Notes: a model not told the origin generated them from the sequence alone. 64,000 nt of DNA from Chryseobacterium sp. Leaf405 (GCF_001425355.1 NZ_LMQN01000015.1:1128702-1192701); one strand, 5' to 3'; counted from the first letter of the stretch, positions 52,442 through 61,762 are shown. Program-made: numbers and translations.

Positions 52442-53896
52442 TTAAAATTGTAATTTAAAAGGTCCTTCGAAGTAAGTCTGGTAAGAATCTACCAATTTCC
52501 CCTTCATATCATAAACCCCGATGGTAATATTTTGTTTTGAAAGTTTCATGTCATTTTCAGGGAAACTGACATTAATTGTTCCTTTCGTTATTTTATCTCT
52601 TTCTACAACAATCTTGCTTGACTCACTGTAAATAACTTCTCCGTGTATTGGTTCGATTATTTTAACAGTAACCATTTTTTTATCGTTGGTTTTATTCAGG
52701 AAAGTATAATTATAGGTATTGGTAATTTTTCCGTCTCTTATAAAGAATGTACTTCCGGCAGGTTTAATGAATTTAGCTTCCATTTCTCCTCTGCTTGAAA
52801 GAAGATACCCTAAAAATACAGTTAAAAGAACAAGAACAATAGCAAAACCTTTCATTCTTCCTGAAAACTTAAATTCAGTTTTGTTCTCAATTTCGTTTTC
52901 AGTAGCATATCTGATCAATCCTCTCGGAAGACCCACTTTATCCATTACTTCATCACAAGCATCGATACACGCTGTACAGTTGATACATTCCAATTGCTGA
53001 CCGTCTCTGATGTCAATTCCGGTCGGACAAACTACAACGCATTGGTGACAATCGATACAATCGCCTTTTCCTGCCGCTTTTCTGTCTTCGCCTTTTCTCC
53101 ATTTAGATCTGTTTTCACCTCTGTTGAAATCATAAAAAACGTTTACTGTGTCTTTATCGATTAAAACTCCCTGCAGTCTTCCGTAAGGACAAACCAATGT
53201 ACAAACCTGCTCTCTAAACCACGCAAATACAAAGTAAAATGCCGCAGTAAGCAGAATCATTACGATAAAATTAGTTGGATGGGCAAATGGTCCTTCAGAA
53301 ATAATTTTTAAAACTTCCTCATATCCTACGATATACATGAACATGAAGTGAGTGATAATTAATGAAATAATAATGTAAACGGTCCATTTCAGGCCTCTTT
53401 TCCAAATCTTTTCGCTGTTCCATTCCTGTCTGTCAAGCTTCATTTGCTTGTTTCGGTCTCCTTCAATAAGATATTCTATTTTACGAAATATAGATTCCAT
53501 AAAAATTGTCTGAGGGCAAATCCACCCGCAGAAAATTCTTCCGAATGCAATCGTAAAAATGATAATAAACAGTAAAGAAGTAATTGCCCCGACAGTTAAG
53601 ATGAAAAAATCTTGCAAATAGAAAGGTTGTCCGAAAATAAAAAATTCTCTGTCAATTACATTAAATAAAACAAGTGGGTTCCCATTGATTTTGATAAATG
53701 GAAAAACGAAATAAATGATAAGTAAGAGATAACTTACAATATTTCTGTAGTTGGTATATTTTCCTTTAGGTTTTCTGGGATATACCCATTTCCTTTTACC
53801 GGATTGATGCATTGTCCCGATAGAATCCCTGTAAGTCTCAGGATCCAGAACCTGCCCCTGTCCGCCGCGTACTTCTAAATCTTCTATATCTGACAT
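52442..53896 (-). CDS. ccoG: Cytochrome oxidase accessory protein CcoG
   Basis: CcoG is a membrane Fe-S protein that reduces copper for insertion into cbb3 oxidase. The 484 residues have membrane helices (YLLLIIYFVFPFIKING, FFILTVGAITSLLFIIIFTIAF), the GRIFCGWICPQ motif, two 4Fe-4S sites (CIDCHQCVVVCPTGIDIRDG and CINCTACIDACDEVMDK) and a C-terminal Ig-like domain. It is separated from ccoP by a 97-base gap with a terminator-like hairpin (53920-53965). Confidence 0.93.
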   Translation of the reverse strand: MSDIEDLEVRGGQGQVLDPETYRDSIGTMHQSGKRKWVYPRKPKGKYTNYRNIVSYLLLIIYFVFPFIKINGNPLVLFNVIDREFFIFGQPFYLQDFFILTVGAITSLLFIIIFTIAFGRIFCGWICPQTIFMESIFRKIEYLIEGDRNKQMKLDRQEWNSEKIWKRGLKWTVYIIISLIITHFMFMYIVGYEEVLKIISEGPFAHPTNFIVMILLTAAFYFVFAWFREQVCTLVCPYGRLQGVLIDKDTVNVFYDFNRGENRSKWRKGEDRKAAGKGDCIDCHQCVVVCPTGIDIRDGQQLECINCTACIDACDEVMDKVGLPRGLIRYATENEIENKTEFKFSGRMKGFAIVLVLLTVFLGYLLSSRGEMEAKFIKPAGSTFFIRDGKITNTYNYTFLNKTNDKKMVTVKIIEPIHGEVIYSESSKIVVERDKITKGTINVSFPENDMKLSKQNITIGVYDMKGKLVDSYQTYFEGPFKLQF

Positions 53897-53914
53897 TTTA
53901 TATTTATTTTAAAA

Positions 53915-53966
53915 AAGAAAAAACATAATTCGTTACTATTTTTAGTTAATAACAAATTATGTTTTT
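53915..53966 (-). terminator. Terminator/attenuator between ccoP and ccoG
   Basis: Arms of 16 bases (53920-53935 with 53950-53965, one mismatch) around a 14-base loop; read on the minus strand, TTTTTT follows. It would stop most transcripts after ccoP and lower expression of ccoG-ccoH. Confidence 0.65.
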
Positions 53967-53993
53967 CATATGTTTTAATTTATTTGAGTTAAA

Positions 53994-54872
53994 TTATTCT
54001 TTTTCCCAATGTGCCTCGTCTCCGTAAGGTTTTGCTCCTCCCTGAGCCGGAGTAATTGGCGGTTGCTCCTGATTAATATGATATACATAAGCTGCTACAT
54101 TTTGAATATCAGCCCCTGTTAAAACACCATTTTTACCCCAAGCCTGCATTGCTGTACCTGTTACTCCATTTTCTACAACGTGGAATACGTTTTTGAATAA
54201 TGTCTTTTCAGGTTGGTTATGCCAGAAGTTATCCGTCAAGTTTGGTCCGATACCTCCTTTACCACCTTCAGAGTGACAAGTAACGCAGTTTGTTTTGAAT
54301 ATCTCTTGTCCTGCAGCGATGTTATCAGCAGAATATTTTGCTGATTCTATCGTGATAGGAGGCTGAGATGCTTCATATTCTGCGATGCTTGCTAATTGCT
54401 CTTTATATTCTTGCTCATATTCACTGATTGGGTGTGCAAAGTTTGTGAAAGAATATGCAGATATATATACGATACAAAAAGCAGTCCCAAAGTAAAATAA
54501 TCCTACCCACCATTTTGGTAATTGGTTATCAAGCTCCATAATTCCGTCGAAACCATGATCGATAAGGATATCTTTTTCTTCTGCAGCAGATTGCTTTTTA
54601 AATGCTGCGTCATACATTCTTTTTAAGAATGGAATTTTCTTCTCAGCTAAATAGGCTGCTTTTTCTTCTGCAGATAACTTTTTGAATTTATTATTTTCAA
54701 TCAAATCTCCGATAGCACTGTGGATGTATGCCAAAATAGCAGCAATTACAACAGTTCCCCAGAAATAAGGTGATCCTAAGAAAGCATAGCTTTGTACAAA
54801 CAGATAATAAAAAACTATTAAAAGTCCAATGATTATTAAAATGTTTATAACAACCGGTGTTCTTTGTTTCAT
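53994..54872 (-). CDS. ccoP: cbb3 oxidase subunit CcoP, single-haem form
   Basis: CcoP delivers electrons to the cbb3 catalytic unit. The 292-residue protein has two N-terminal membrane helices (INILIIIGLLIVFYYLF, VIAAILAYI), the CcoP-typical FDGIMELDNQLPKWWVGLFYFGTAFCIVYIS, and one haem c site CVTCH (196-200), with the axial Met probably in AMQAWG. Most proteobacterial CcoP proteins carry two haem motifs; only one CxxCH is visible here. It follows the ccoQ-like gene by 10 bases. Confidence 0.9.
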   Translation of the reverse strand: MKQRTPVVINILIIIGLLIVFYYLFVQSYAFLGSPYFWGTVVIAAILAYIHSAIGDLIENNKFKKLSAEEKAAYLAEKKIPFLKRMYDAAFKKQSAAEEKDILIDHGFDGIMELDNQLPKWWVGLFYFGTAFCIVYISAYSFTNFAHPISEYEQEYKEQLASIAEYEASQPPITIESAKYSADNIAAGQEIFKTNCVTCHSEGGKGGIGPNLTDNFWHNQPEKTLFKNVFHVVENGVTGTAMQAWGKNGVLTGADIQNVAAYVYHINQEQPPITPAQGGAKPYGDEAHWEKE

Positions 54873-54882
54873 AATAAGTTGT

Positions 54883-55086
54883 TTAATTTTTTAAATTAAA
54901 AATATCATCATCTTTATCGTCCCCCAAAGGTGCTTCTTCTTCTTCTTTATAGTATTTTTTAGGTCTGCTAAAAACATAAATTATAAGAGAAACGAAAAAA
55001 AGCATAAAGAAAATCAGAGCCAATATTTGGTAAAAACCAGCATTGTCGGTATTGGATAATATGTCTTTAAAGTTTTGAGGTATCAT
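54883..55086 (-). CDS. ccoQ: CcoQ-like small subunit
   Basis: The 67-residue protein has one membrane helix (FYQILALIFFMLFFVSLIIYVF) followed by RPKKYYKEEEEAPLGDDKDDD, the position and layout of CcoQ, the small stabilising subunit of cbb3 oxidase. Sequence alone is too short for a firm call; its place between ccoNO and ccoP makes it likely. Confidence 0.75.
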   Translation of the reverse strand: MIPQNFKDILSNTDNAGFYQILALIFFMLFFVSLIIYVFSRPKKYYKEEEEAPLGDDKDDDIFNLKN

Positions 55087-55105
55087 GATGTGAACCTTTT
55101 AATGA

Positions 55106-57367
55106 TTAGTTATTACTTGCTGTTTTTATTTCAGTGGTCTTGATATCTGTTCCTAATCTTTGAAGGAAAGAGATAAGAGCTACAATTTCTTTTTTCTCTA
55201 ATTCTCCCTGAGGTCTCTTAGCATAAGCATCTTTCAAATCTGGTGCCTCAGAGTAGATATCTTTTACAATTTTCGCTGCCTGATTGTTTGCCCAAGTATT
55301 TGCAGAATCAATTTCAGCTCTTGTGTAAGGTACATCAAATGTATTTTTCATTAAAGACATTTTAGCAACCATTTTAGATCTGTCTAAGTTATTTGCAATC
55401 AACCAAGGGTAACGAGGCATGATAGAACCTGCAGAGGTAGATCTTGGGTTATACATGTGCTTGTAGTGCCAAGAACTTGGGTTTTTACCACCTTCTCTAT
55501 GTAAATCCGGTCCTGTTCTTTTTGATCCCCAAAGGAATGGTCTGTCATAAATGAATTCTCCCGCTTTAGAATACTGTCCGTTTTTACCGTTAAATCTTGT
55601 AATCTCATCTCTGAATGGTCTTACCATCTGTGAGTGACAAGCGTTACAACCTTCTCGGATATAAATATCTCTACCTTCTAATTCTAGTGGAGAATATGGT
55701 TTAACTGCTGAAATGGTTGGTACGCTTTTCTTCAATGATAGGGTAGGGATGATTTCTACCATACTACCGATTGAGATCGTGAATAATGACAATACAGTCA
55801 ATAATAATGGAGTTCTTTCCAACCAAAGGTGGAATCCTTCTCCTTCTTTACGTTTGTTTCCGATGTTAGCCAAAGCCGGAGCTTCTGCAGGAACTTCTTT
55901 CTGAAATGATCCTTTTCTAACAGTCATGAAAACATTCACTACCATTAATAAACCTCCTGAAAGATAGAATAAACCTCCTACGAATCTTAATTTATAATAA
56001 GGGATAATTGCAGTAACCGTGTCCAACCAGTTTTTCCAAACTAAAGTTCCGTCTGGGTTGAATTGTTTCCACATTAATCCTTGCGTAAATCCTGCGATAT
56101 ACATTGGTACTGCATAGAAAATAATTCCTAAAGTTCCCAACCAGAAATGCCAGTTTGCCAATTTTAAAGACCACATTTTGGTTCTCCACATGATCGGTAC
56201 CAAATAATAGATAACACCGAATGCCATGAAACCATTCCATCCTAATGCTCCTAAGTGAACGTGACCAATAACCCAGTCTGTAAAGTGACCGATTTTGTTG
56301 ATGTTTTTTGTTGCCAAAAGCGGACCTTCGAAAGTTGCCATACCGTAACAAGTAACAGCTACAACGAAGAATTTCAAAATAGGATTTTCTCTTACTTTAT
56401 CCCAAGCCCCTCTTAAGGTAAGAAGTCCATTCAACATACCTCCCCAAGATGGTGCGATCAGCATGATAGAGAAACCAGTTCCTACTGCCTGCGCCCAAGC
56501 CGGTAAAGCGGTATACTGAAGGTGGTGAGGACCAGCCCAGATATATACGAAGATTAATGACCAGAAGTGAATAATCGATAGTTTATATGAAAATACAGGT
56601 CTGTCTGCTGCTTTAGGTAAGAAATAATACATTAAACCTAAGACCGGAGTCGTTAATACGAATGCTACCGCATTGTGACCATACCACCATTGTACAATGG
56701 CATCTTTTGCTCCTGCATAAGCCGAATAAGATTTCCAGCCAGAGAAAGATAAAGGTACTTCTAAATTATTAAAGATATGAAGCATTGCTACGGCAACCCA
56801 AGTTCCAAGATAGAACCAAATGGCAACGTAAAGGTGTCTTACCCTTCTTTTTCTGATTGTTAAAATCATGTTTACACCGAAAATAATCCAAGATACAGCA
56901 ATTAAGATATCGATTGGCCACTCATGTTCAGCATATTCTTTTGAAGTATTGATCCCCATAAAGAATGTAATGAATGTAGCTACAATCATAAACTGCCATG
57001 TCCAGAAATGGATCCATGAAAGCGTATCGCTGTACATTCTTGTTTTTAATAATCTCTGTGTAGAGTAATAAACTCCTACGTACACAATGTTACATACGAA
57101 TGCAAAGATTACGGTGTTGGTGTGCAACATTCTGATTCTCCCGAACCCAAAGGCACCCTGCGTGTTTATTAAACCCTGTATATTACCCGATGCCAAACTA
57201 TTGATGGTTGTATCATCAGTCCCAAAAAAGAATTCTGGAAGCTCCGGATAAAAAAGCATTAATGCCGCTGTAAGCCCGAACGTAAACCCTATGATCCCAA
57301 AAACTATGGTCGCATAAAGAAATGCCCGAACAATACTGTTGTCATAACTAAACTTTTGTGTTTCCAT
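55106..57367 (-). CDS. ccoNO: Fused cbb3 oxidase subunits I and II
   Basis: This 753-residue protein joins CcoN, the haem-copper catalytic subunit, with CcoO, the monohaem cytochrome c subunit. The N-terminal ~480 residues have 12 or more membrane helices and the haem/CuB ligands (HTNTVIFAFVCN, WWYGHNAVAFVL, HHLQYTALPAWAQ, GHVHLGALGWNG). The C-terminal part has the CcoO haem site CNACH (574-578) with GSKRTGPDLHREGGK and the axial Met in GSIMPRYPWL. The fusion is common in Bacteroidota. The enzyme reduces O2 at low oxygen and pumps protons. Confidence 0.95.
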   Translation of the reverse strand: METQKFSYDNSIVRAFLYATIVFGIIGFTFGLTAALMLFYPELPEFFFGTDDTTINSLASGNIQGLINTQGAFGFGRIRMLHTNTVIFAFVCNIVYVGVYYSTQRLLKTRMYSDTLSWIHFWTWQFMIVATFITFFMGINTSKEYAEHEWPIDILIAVSWIIFGVNMILTIRKRRVRHLYVAIWFYLGTWVAVAMLHIFNNLEVPLSFSGWKSYSAYAGAKDAIVQWWYGHNAVAFVLTTPVLGLMYYFLPKAADRPVFSYKLSIIHFWSLIFVYIWAGPHHLQYTALPAWAQAVGTGFSIMLIAPSWGGMLNGLLTLRGAWDKVRENPILKFFVVAVTCYGMATFEGPLLATKNINKIGHFTDWVIGHVHLGALGWNGFMAFGVIYYLVPIMWRTKMWSLKLANWHFWLGTLGIIFYAVPMYIAGFTQGLMWKQFNPDGTLVWKNWLDTVTAIIPYYKLRFVGGLFYLSGGLLMVVNVFMTVRKGSFQKEVPAEAPALANIGNKRKEGEGFHLWLERTPLLLTVLSLFTISIGSMVEIIPTLSLKKSVPTISAVKPYSPLELEGRDIYIREGCNACHSQMVRPFRDEITRFNGKNGQYSKAGEFIYDRPFLWGSKRTGPDLHREGGKNPSSWHYKHMYNPRSTSAGSIMPRYPWLIANNLDRSKMVAKMSLMKNTFDVPYTRAEIDSANTWANNQAAKIVKDIYSEAPDLKDAYAKRPQGELEKKEIVALISFLQRLGTDIKTTEIKTASNN

Positions 57368-57372
57368 ATCAA

Positions 57373-57594
57373 CTATTCACTTTTTTCTTCAATTTTATTA
57401 TTTTCTCCTTTTTCTGTATCGCTTTCTTGGCCTGGCTCTTCTTTTTCTTTGATTTCATCAGAGTCAAAGAGGATTCTTACAGCTGGAGACTCATCGTCTT
57501 CAAACTGTCCTTTTCTGGCGTATACAATAAAGATTACCAGGAAAACAGCAGCCAAAGAAACGCTGCATAGGATCATTAAATATAGAATATCCAT
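57373..57594 (-). CDS. ccoS: CcoS-like oxidase maturation protein
   Basis: The 73-residue protein starts at the ATG at 57594 (MDILYLMILCSVSLAAVF), the usual CcoS opening, with one membrane helix; the longer frame from 57627 begins with TTG and runs through the promoter region. The C-terminal tail is very acidic (DESPAVRILFDSDEIKEKEE). CcoS is needed for insertion of haem and copper into cbb3 oxidase. It overlaps nothing and is followed after 5 bases by ccoNO. Confidence 0.8.
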   Translation of the reverse strand: MDILYLMILCSVSLAAVFLVIFIVYARKGQFEDDESPAVRILFDSDEIKEKEEPGQESDTEKGENNKIEEKSE

Positions 57595-57624
57595 CAGCAA
57601 CAAAATTAACCTATTTTCGGGGTT

Positions 57625-57632
57625 CAAATTTA
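57625..57632 (-). promoter_or_regulatory. -7 box for the cco operon
   Basis: On the minus strand TAAATTTG matches TAnnTTTG, 31 bases before the ccoS ATG at 57594. Confidence 0.55.
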
Positions 57633-57642
57633 GTGAAAAATA

Positions 57643-57656
57643 ATGACTTTCATCAC
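57643..57656 (-). promoter_or_regulatory. FNR/CRP-type box in the cco promoter
   Basis: On the minus strand GTGATGAAAGTCAT has half-sites GTGAT and GTCAT around four bases. The same pattern occurs at 60152-60165. It lies just upstream of the -7 box (centre about 30 bases before the expected start of transcription). Confidence 0.55.
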
Positions 57657-57702
57657 GAAATACGGGTTTTGGCTAATTTAAAATCAGTCTAAATAAGCCA
57701 TT

Positions 57703-60087
57703 CTAAGCCTGTTTTTTGAAATATTTTCGCCCCAGAATCCAAGTTGAAAAAGTGGTAAATGAAACTACGGTTATAGAACTTGCCGGCATAAATAATGCTG
57801 CAAAAAGAGGATGCATGTGTCCTGTAACTGCGTAACTTAAACCAACGATATTGTAAAGAAAACTTATTATAAATGTTATTTTCACAATGGTGATCGAGCC
57901 TTTACAAACATTCAGGTAATTGTTCAATGAGACCACCTTTTCACCATTCATAATCACATCAGAAGAAGGCGTAAAGCTGTTGGAGTCATCTGCAATGGCA
58001 ATTCCTACGTTGCTTTGTTTCAATGCTCCGGCATCATTTAATCCGTCGCCAAGCATGGCTACTTTTAGATTCTGATCCTGAAGGTTTTTGATGTAATTCA
58101 GTTTATCTTCCGGATTTTGATTGAAAGCCATTCCCCTGTAACTCGGAATTAATTCTTTCAACTGATTTTCTTCTGAAGAATTATCACCACTTAATATAAA
58201 AATGTTGTAATGAGTAAGTTTTTTGAATAAATTTTTAAGGTTTTCACGGTATTCATTTTTAAAGATAAATTTTCCTAAAAATTCACCATTCTTACTAATA
58301 TAAACCGCTGTTTCAAGATTTTTAGATTCCTGATTATTGTAACGTGCAGAACCGATTTTGTAACTGTTTCCTCTTACGATCGCCTCATATCCCTTCCCTG
58401 AAATTTCCTGAAATTTTTCGACAGGTAAATATTCGTCTTTTGCTTCAATGAATTCATATAAAGATTTAGAAAGCGGGTGATTTGAGTTCTTTAGTAAAGA
58501 CTTGATATTCAGTAAATCAAATTCTTTAATTTCATCACCTTCAAATTTGATATTTGATTTTTTCCGGTGTGTAATTGTTCCGGTTTTATCAAAAACAATC
58601 GTATCCAATTTGGCAATTTTTTCGATCGTTAAGGTATCTTTTACATAAAACTTATTTCTACCTAAAATCCTCATAATGTGGCCAAAAGTAAACGGTGCAG
58701 ACAGCGCAAGTGCACATGGGCAGGCAATAATCAAAATGGCAGATATCACCTGAAACATTTTATTCAAATCAATAAAATACCAATATGTTCCCGCAATTAA
58801 TGTAATACCTAAAATGATAAATGTGAAATATTTACTTACGTTATTAGTCAGAGTATCAAGTCCGGTCTCATGTTTCTTGAAAGCTTCCTTGTTCCAAAGC
58901 TGGGTAAGGTAACTTTGATCAACATTTTTGATAACTTCCAATTCCAAAGACGAACCAATTTGTTTTCCTCCGGCAAAAATTTTGTCGCCGGGTTGTTTAT
59001 TTATGGTTGCACTTTCACCTGTAATGAAACTATTGTCGATATTTCCTTCACCATTAATCAAAACTGCATCAACGGGAATAATTTCCTGATTTCTAACTAA
59101 AATTCTGTCTCCGATTTTAATTTCTGAAAGTAAAATATTGTCTTGTTTTCCCTGAAAATCAACTTTTGTTACCGCAATCGGGTAGAAAGATTTGTAATCT
59201 CTGTCGTAAGAAAGCGCGCTGTAGGTTCTCTTCTGAAAGATTTTACCCAAAAGCATAAAGAACAGCAATCCGCACAATGTGTCAAAATATCCTGGGCCAT
59301 AATTGGTGGCAACTTCATATAAACTTCGTCCGAAAAGAACGATAATTCCCAAAACGATAGGAACATCAATATTGACGATTTTGTTTTTTAAACCATACCA
59401 GGCAGATTTATAATAATCTGAAGCAGAATATACAACAACGGGAATTGCCAAAACACACATCAATGCTCTGAAAAGTCCTTTGTAATGTTCCATCCAATAG
59501 TCTTCACCGCCGATGTATTCAGGGAAAGCAAGGAACATTCCGTTACCGAAAGCAAAGGCTGCAATCGCAAACTTTACCAGAAGTGATTTGTCTAAATGTT
59601 CTACATTTTTATCTGCCGTTTCAAGGCTGATGACGGGTTTGTACCCCAAATTAGTTAAGAAATTAGCTAATTCGCTTAATTTTAAATCGTTATGGTTGAA
59701 TGAAACCTGTAAGGTCTTTCTTGTGAAGTTAACCTGAGAATAGTTAATTTTATTATTAATCGTATGTAAGCTTTCAAGAAGCCAAATGCATGATGAACAG
59801 TGGATTACAGGGATTTTGAAAGTGATTAAACTTGTATTGCCTTCTGAAAAATCCGTTACTTTTTCAAAAATTTCCGGAGTGTCTAAGTAAGCATATTGAG
59901 TAGAACTTTCGTCACTCGGACGAATCCCGGCTCTTTTATTTAATTCATAGAAATTACTTAGATTATTGGTATTTAGAATTTCATAAACAGACTTACAACC
60001 GTTGCAGCAGAAAATCCTTTCGTCAAATAGAATTCGTTCTTTTTCTATCCCTTGGCCACAATGAAAACAGTTCTCGCTCACCTTCAT
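57703..60087 (-). CDS. ccoI: Copper-transporting P-type ATPase CcoI/FixI
   Basis: CcoI moves copper across the membrane for cbb3 oxidase assembly. The 794 residues have an N-terminal Cys-rich region (CFHCGQGIEKE, RIFCCNGCKSVYEIL), an HMA-like site HCSSCIWLLE, the transport motif CPCALALSAPF, the phosphorylation site DKTGTITH and GDGLNDAGALKQSNVGIAIADD. It is the largest gene of the cluster and lies upstream of ccoS with a 108-base gap holding the FNR-like box. It is transcribed away from the Crp/Fnr regulator. Confidence 0.95.
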   Translation of the reverse strand: MKVSENCFHCGQGIEKERILFDERIFCCNGCKSVYEILNTNNLSNFYELNKRAGIRPSDESSTQYAYLDTPEIFEKVTDFSEGNTSLITFKIPVIHCSSCIWLLESLHTINNKINYSQVNFTRKTLQVSFNHNDLKLSELANFLTNLGYKPVISLETADKNVEHLDKSLLVKFAIAAFAFGNGMFLAFPEYIGGEDYWMEHYKGLFRALMCVLAIPVVVYSASDYYKSAWYGLKNKIVNIDVPIVLGIIVLFGRSLYEVATNYGPGYFDTLCGLLFFMLLGKIFQKRTYSALSYDRDYKSFYPIAVTKVDFQGKQDNILLSEIKIGDRILVRNQEIIPVDAVLINGEGNIDNSFITGESATINKQPGDKIFAGGKQIGSSLELEVIKNVDQSYLTQLWNKEAFKKHETGLDTLTNNVSKYFTFIILGITLIAGTYWYFIDLNKMFQVISAILIIACPCALALSAPFTFGHIMRILGRNKFYVKDTLTIEKIAKLDTIVFDKTGTITHRKKSNIKFEGDEIKEFDLLNIKSLLKNSNHPLSKSLYEFIEAKDEYLPVEKFQEISGKGYEAIVRGNSYKIGSARYNNQESKNLETAVYISKNGEFLGKFIFKNEYRENLKNLFKKLTHYNIFILSGDNSSEENQLKELIPSYRGMAFNQNPEDKLNYIKNLQDQNLKVAMLGDGLNDAGALKQSNVGIAIADDSNSFTPSSDVIMNGEKVVSLNNYLNVCKGSITIVKITFIISFLYNIVGLSYAVTGHMHPLFAALFMPASSITVVSFTTFSTWILGRKYFKKQA

Positions 60088-60101
60088 AAATTATTGAACT
60101 A

Positions 60102-60109
60102 CAAAATTA
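60102..60109 (-). promoter_or_regulatory. -7 box for ccoI
   Basis: On the minus strand TAATTTTG fits TAnnTTTG, 14 bases before the ccoI ATG. The FNR-type box at 60152-60165 is centred about 62 bases upstream of the expected start. Confidence 0.5.
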
Positions 60110-60144
60110 TAACATTTTTTTTTGTTTATCGAGTTAAAAAGTTC

Positions 60145-60152
60145 TATTTTTG
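60145..60152 (+). promoter_or_regulatory. -7 box for the Crp/Fnr regulator
   Basis: TATTTTTG fits TAnnTTTG, 19 bases before the ATG at 60172, and touches the FNR-type box. Confidence 0.5.
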
Positions 60153-60165
60153 TGATAAATGTCAT
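60152..60165 (+). promoter_or_regulatory. FNR/CRP-type box in the ccoI/regulator divergent region
   Basis: GTGATAAATGTCAT matches the box at 57643-57656 in both half-sites and spacing. It overlaps the end of the regulator's -7 box and start, as a self-repressing site would, and sits near -62 for ccoI, a common activator position. Confidence 0.55.
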
Positions 60166-60171
60166 ATTAAC

Positions 60172-60885
60172 ATGTCGCAGGAACAACAGATTGAAATTGA
60201 AGAGAGGTTCGCAAGAGTTTTTAATGATAAATCATTCAAGGAAAGACTTTCCAGCGCTGATTTTGAGAAATATATTAACGCAAAAAAAAAGCTTACTTTT
60301 CAAAAGCATGATACTATTTTTGAAGATGGTGAGACTCCGAAAGGAGTGTACTTTTTAGAAAAAGGAGCAGCTAAGTTATCAAAATCGGGAGCTTTCGGAA
60401 AAGATCAGATTCTAAGATTTATTAAAGAAGGGGACATCATCGGTTATCGTTCTTTACTTTGCGGGGAAAATTTCCAGGCAAAGGCTGAGGCAATGACAGA
60501 TATTGAAGCTACTTTCTTACCTGCCGAAGTTTTTATGTATTTACTGGAGGTAGATCCAAAACTTTCTTTCGCAATGCTTCAGAAGATTTCTTACGAATTG
60601 GGAGAATCTTCTAATACGATTACTTTCTTGGCTCAAAAAACGGTAAGAGAAAGATTAGCAGAAATACTAATTCTTTTAGAGCAAAAATTGGGCGTTGATC
60701 CTGAAGGATTTATTAAAATTTCTTTAACGAGAGAAGAAATTGCCAATATCATCGGAACTGCTACAGAAAGTGCTATCCGTTTGATTTCGGAGTTTAAAGG
60801 AGATCAGCTCATCGAAGTAGACGGAAGAAATATCAAAATTCTCAACCACGACAAATTAATGAAACTAGGACACGTAGTTTTATAA
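60172..60885 (+). CDS. Crp/Fnr-family transcription regulator
   Basis: The 237-residue protein has an N-terminal cyclic-nucleotide-like domain ([33 protein letters not shown]) and a C-terminal winged helix [25 protein letters not shown]. The recognition helix keeps Glu199 and Arg203, matching the Crp Glu181 and Arg185 that read TGA half-sites. Only one Cys is present, so it has no FNR-type 4Fe-4S site and is not a direct O2 sensor of that kind. The ATG at 60172 is preferred over an extended frame from 60052 that would overlap ccoI. It is divergent from ccoI and likely controls the cco genes. Confidence 0.88.
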   Translation: MSQEQQIEIEERFARVFNDKSFKERLSSADFEKYINAKKKLTFQKHDTIFEDGETPKGVYFLEKGAAKLSKSGAFGKDQILRFIKEGDIIGYRSLLCGENFQAKAEAMTDIEATFLPAEVFMYLLEVDPKLSFAMLQKISYELGESSNTITFLAQKTVRERLAEILILLEQKLGVDPEGFIKISLTREEIANIIGTATESAIRLISEFKGDQLIEVDGRNIKILNHDKLMKLGHVVL

Positions 60886-60900
60886 ATCATACAAAACTTT

Positions 60901-60925
60901 AAGTCGGCCAGGTGCCGACTTTTTA
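60901..60925 (+). terminator. Terminator after the Crp/Fnr gene
   Basis: AAGTCGGC / GCCGACTT perfect 8-bp stem with a T run, 16 bases after the stop. Confidence 0.85.
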
Positions 60926-60946
60926 ACTTTTAAAATAGATACAATT

Positions 60947-61762
60947 ATGTCTGTTCATTCTGAAATTAAAAAAGTTACGACTGAAACCTTGCGTAAAATG
61001 AAATTCGACAAGGAAAAAATAACAATGCTTACGGCATACGATTTTACCACTGCGAAAATGGTAGATGCAGGAGGAATAGATGCTGTTTTGATCGGAGATT
61101 CGGCTGCTAATGTGATGGCTGGCTTTGAAACGACGTTGCCAATTACTTTAGATCAAATGATTTACCATACACAAAGTGTGGTGAGAGGAACAGACAGAGC
61201 TTTGGTGATTGCTGATTTACCGTTCGGAACATATCAGAGTAATCCGGATATCGCTTTGCAGTCTGCAGTGAGAATGATGAAAGAAGGCGGAGCTCATGCG
61301 ATTAAAATTGAAGGTGGAAAAGAAATTTCAAAATCAATAAAAAAAATCATCAATGCTGGAATTCCGATTATGGGACATTTGGGATTGACGCCGCAATCTA
61401 TTTATCAATTCGGAACCTATAAAGTAAGAGCAAAAGAAGAAGCTGAAGCAGAAAAATTAATCAACGATGCAAAATTGCTTGAAGAATTAGGCTGTTTTGG
61501 AGTTGTTTTAGAAAAAATTCCGGCAGATTTGGCTAAAAGAGTAACAGAATCTATCTCGATCCCAACAATTGGAATCGGAGCCGGACCTGATTGCGACGGT
61601 CAGGTGTTGGTGTACCACGATATGGTTGGAATGAATCAAGGTTTCAGCCCGAAATTTTTAAGAAGATATCTTGATTTATACACAGAAATCACAGGAGCGG
61701 TTGCTCAATATGTGAAAGATGTGAAAAACCAGGATTTCCCTAACGAAAAAGAAAGCTATTAA
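60947..61762 (+). CDS. panB: 3-methyl-2-oxobutanoate hydroxymethyltransferase
   Basis: PanB makes ketopantoate, the first committed step of pantothenate and CoA synthesis, using methylene-THF. The 271 residues have a TIM-barrel with [35 protein letters not shown] near 27-60, the Mg-binding Asp, [20 protein letters not shown] and [20 protein letters not shown]. It shares one base (TAATG) with the next gene. Confidence 0.95.
   Translation: MSVHSEIKKVTTETLRKMKFDKEKITMLTAYDFTTAKMVDAGGIDAVLIGDSAANVMAGFETTLPITLDQMIYHTQSVVRGTDRALVIADLPFGTYQSNPDIALQSAVRMMKEGGAHAIKIEGGKEISKSIKKIINAGIPIMGHLGLTPQSIYQFGTYKVRAKEEAEAEKLINDAKLLEELGCFGVVLEKIPADLAKRVTESISIPTIGIGAGPDCDGQVLVYHDMVGMNQGFSPKFLRRYLDLYTEITGAVAQYVKDVKNQDFPNEKESY

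Noticed and set aside
60052..60171. Extension of the Crp/Fnr gene by 40 codons at its start
   Set aside because: It would overlap ccoI and cover both divergent promoters. The ATG at 60172 gives the normal family start.
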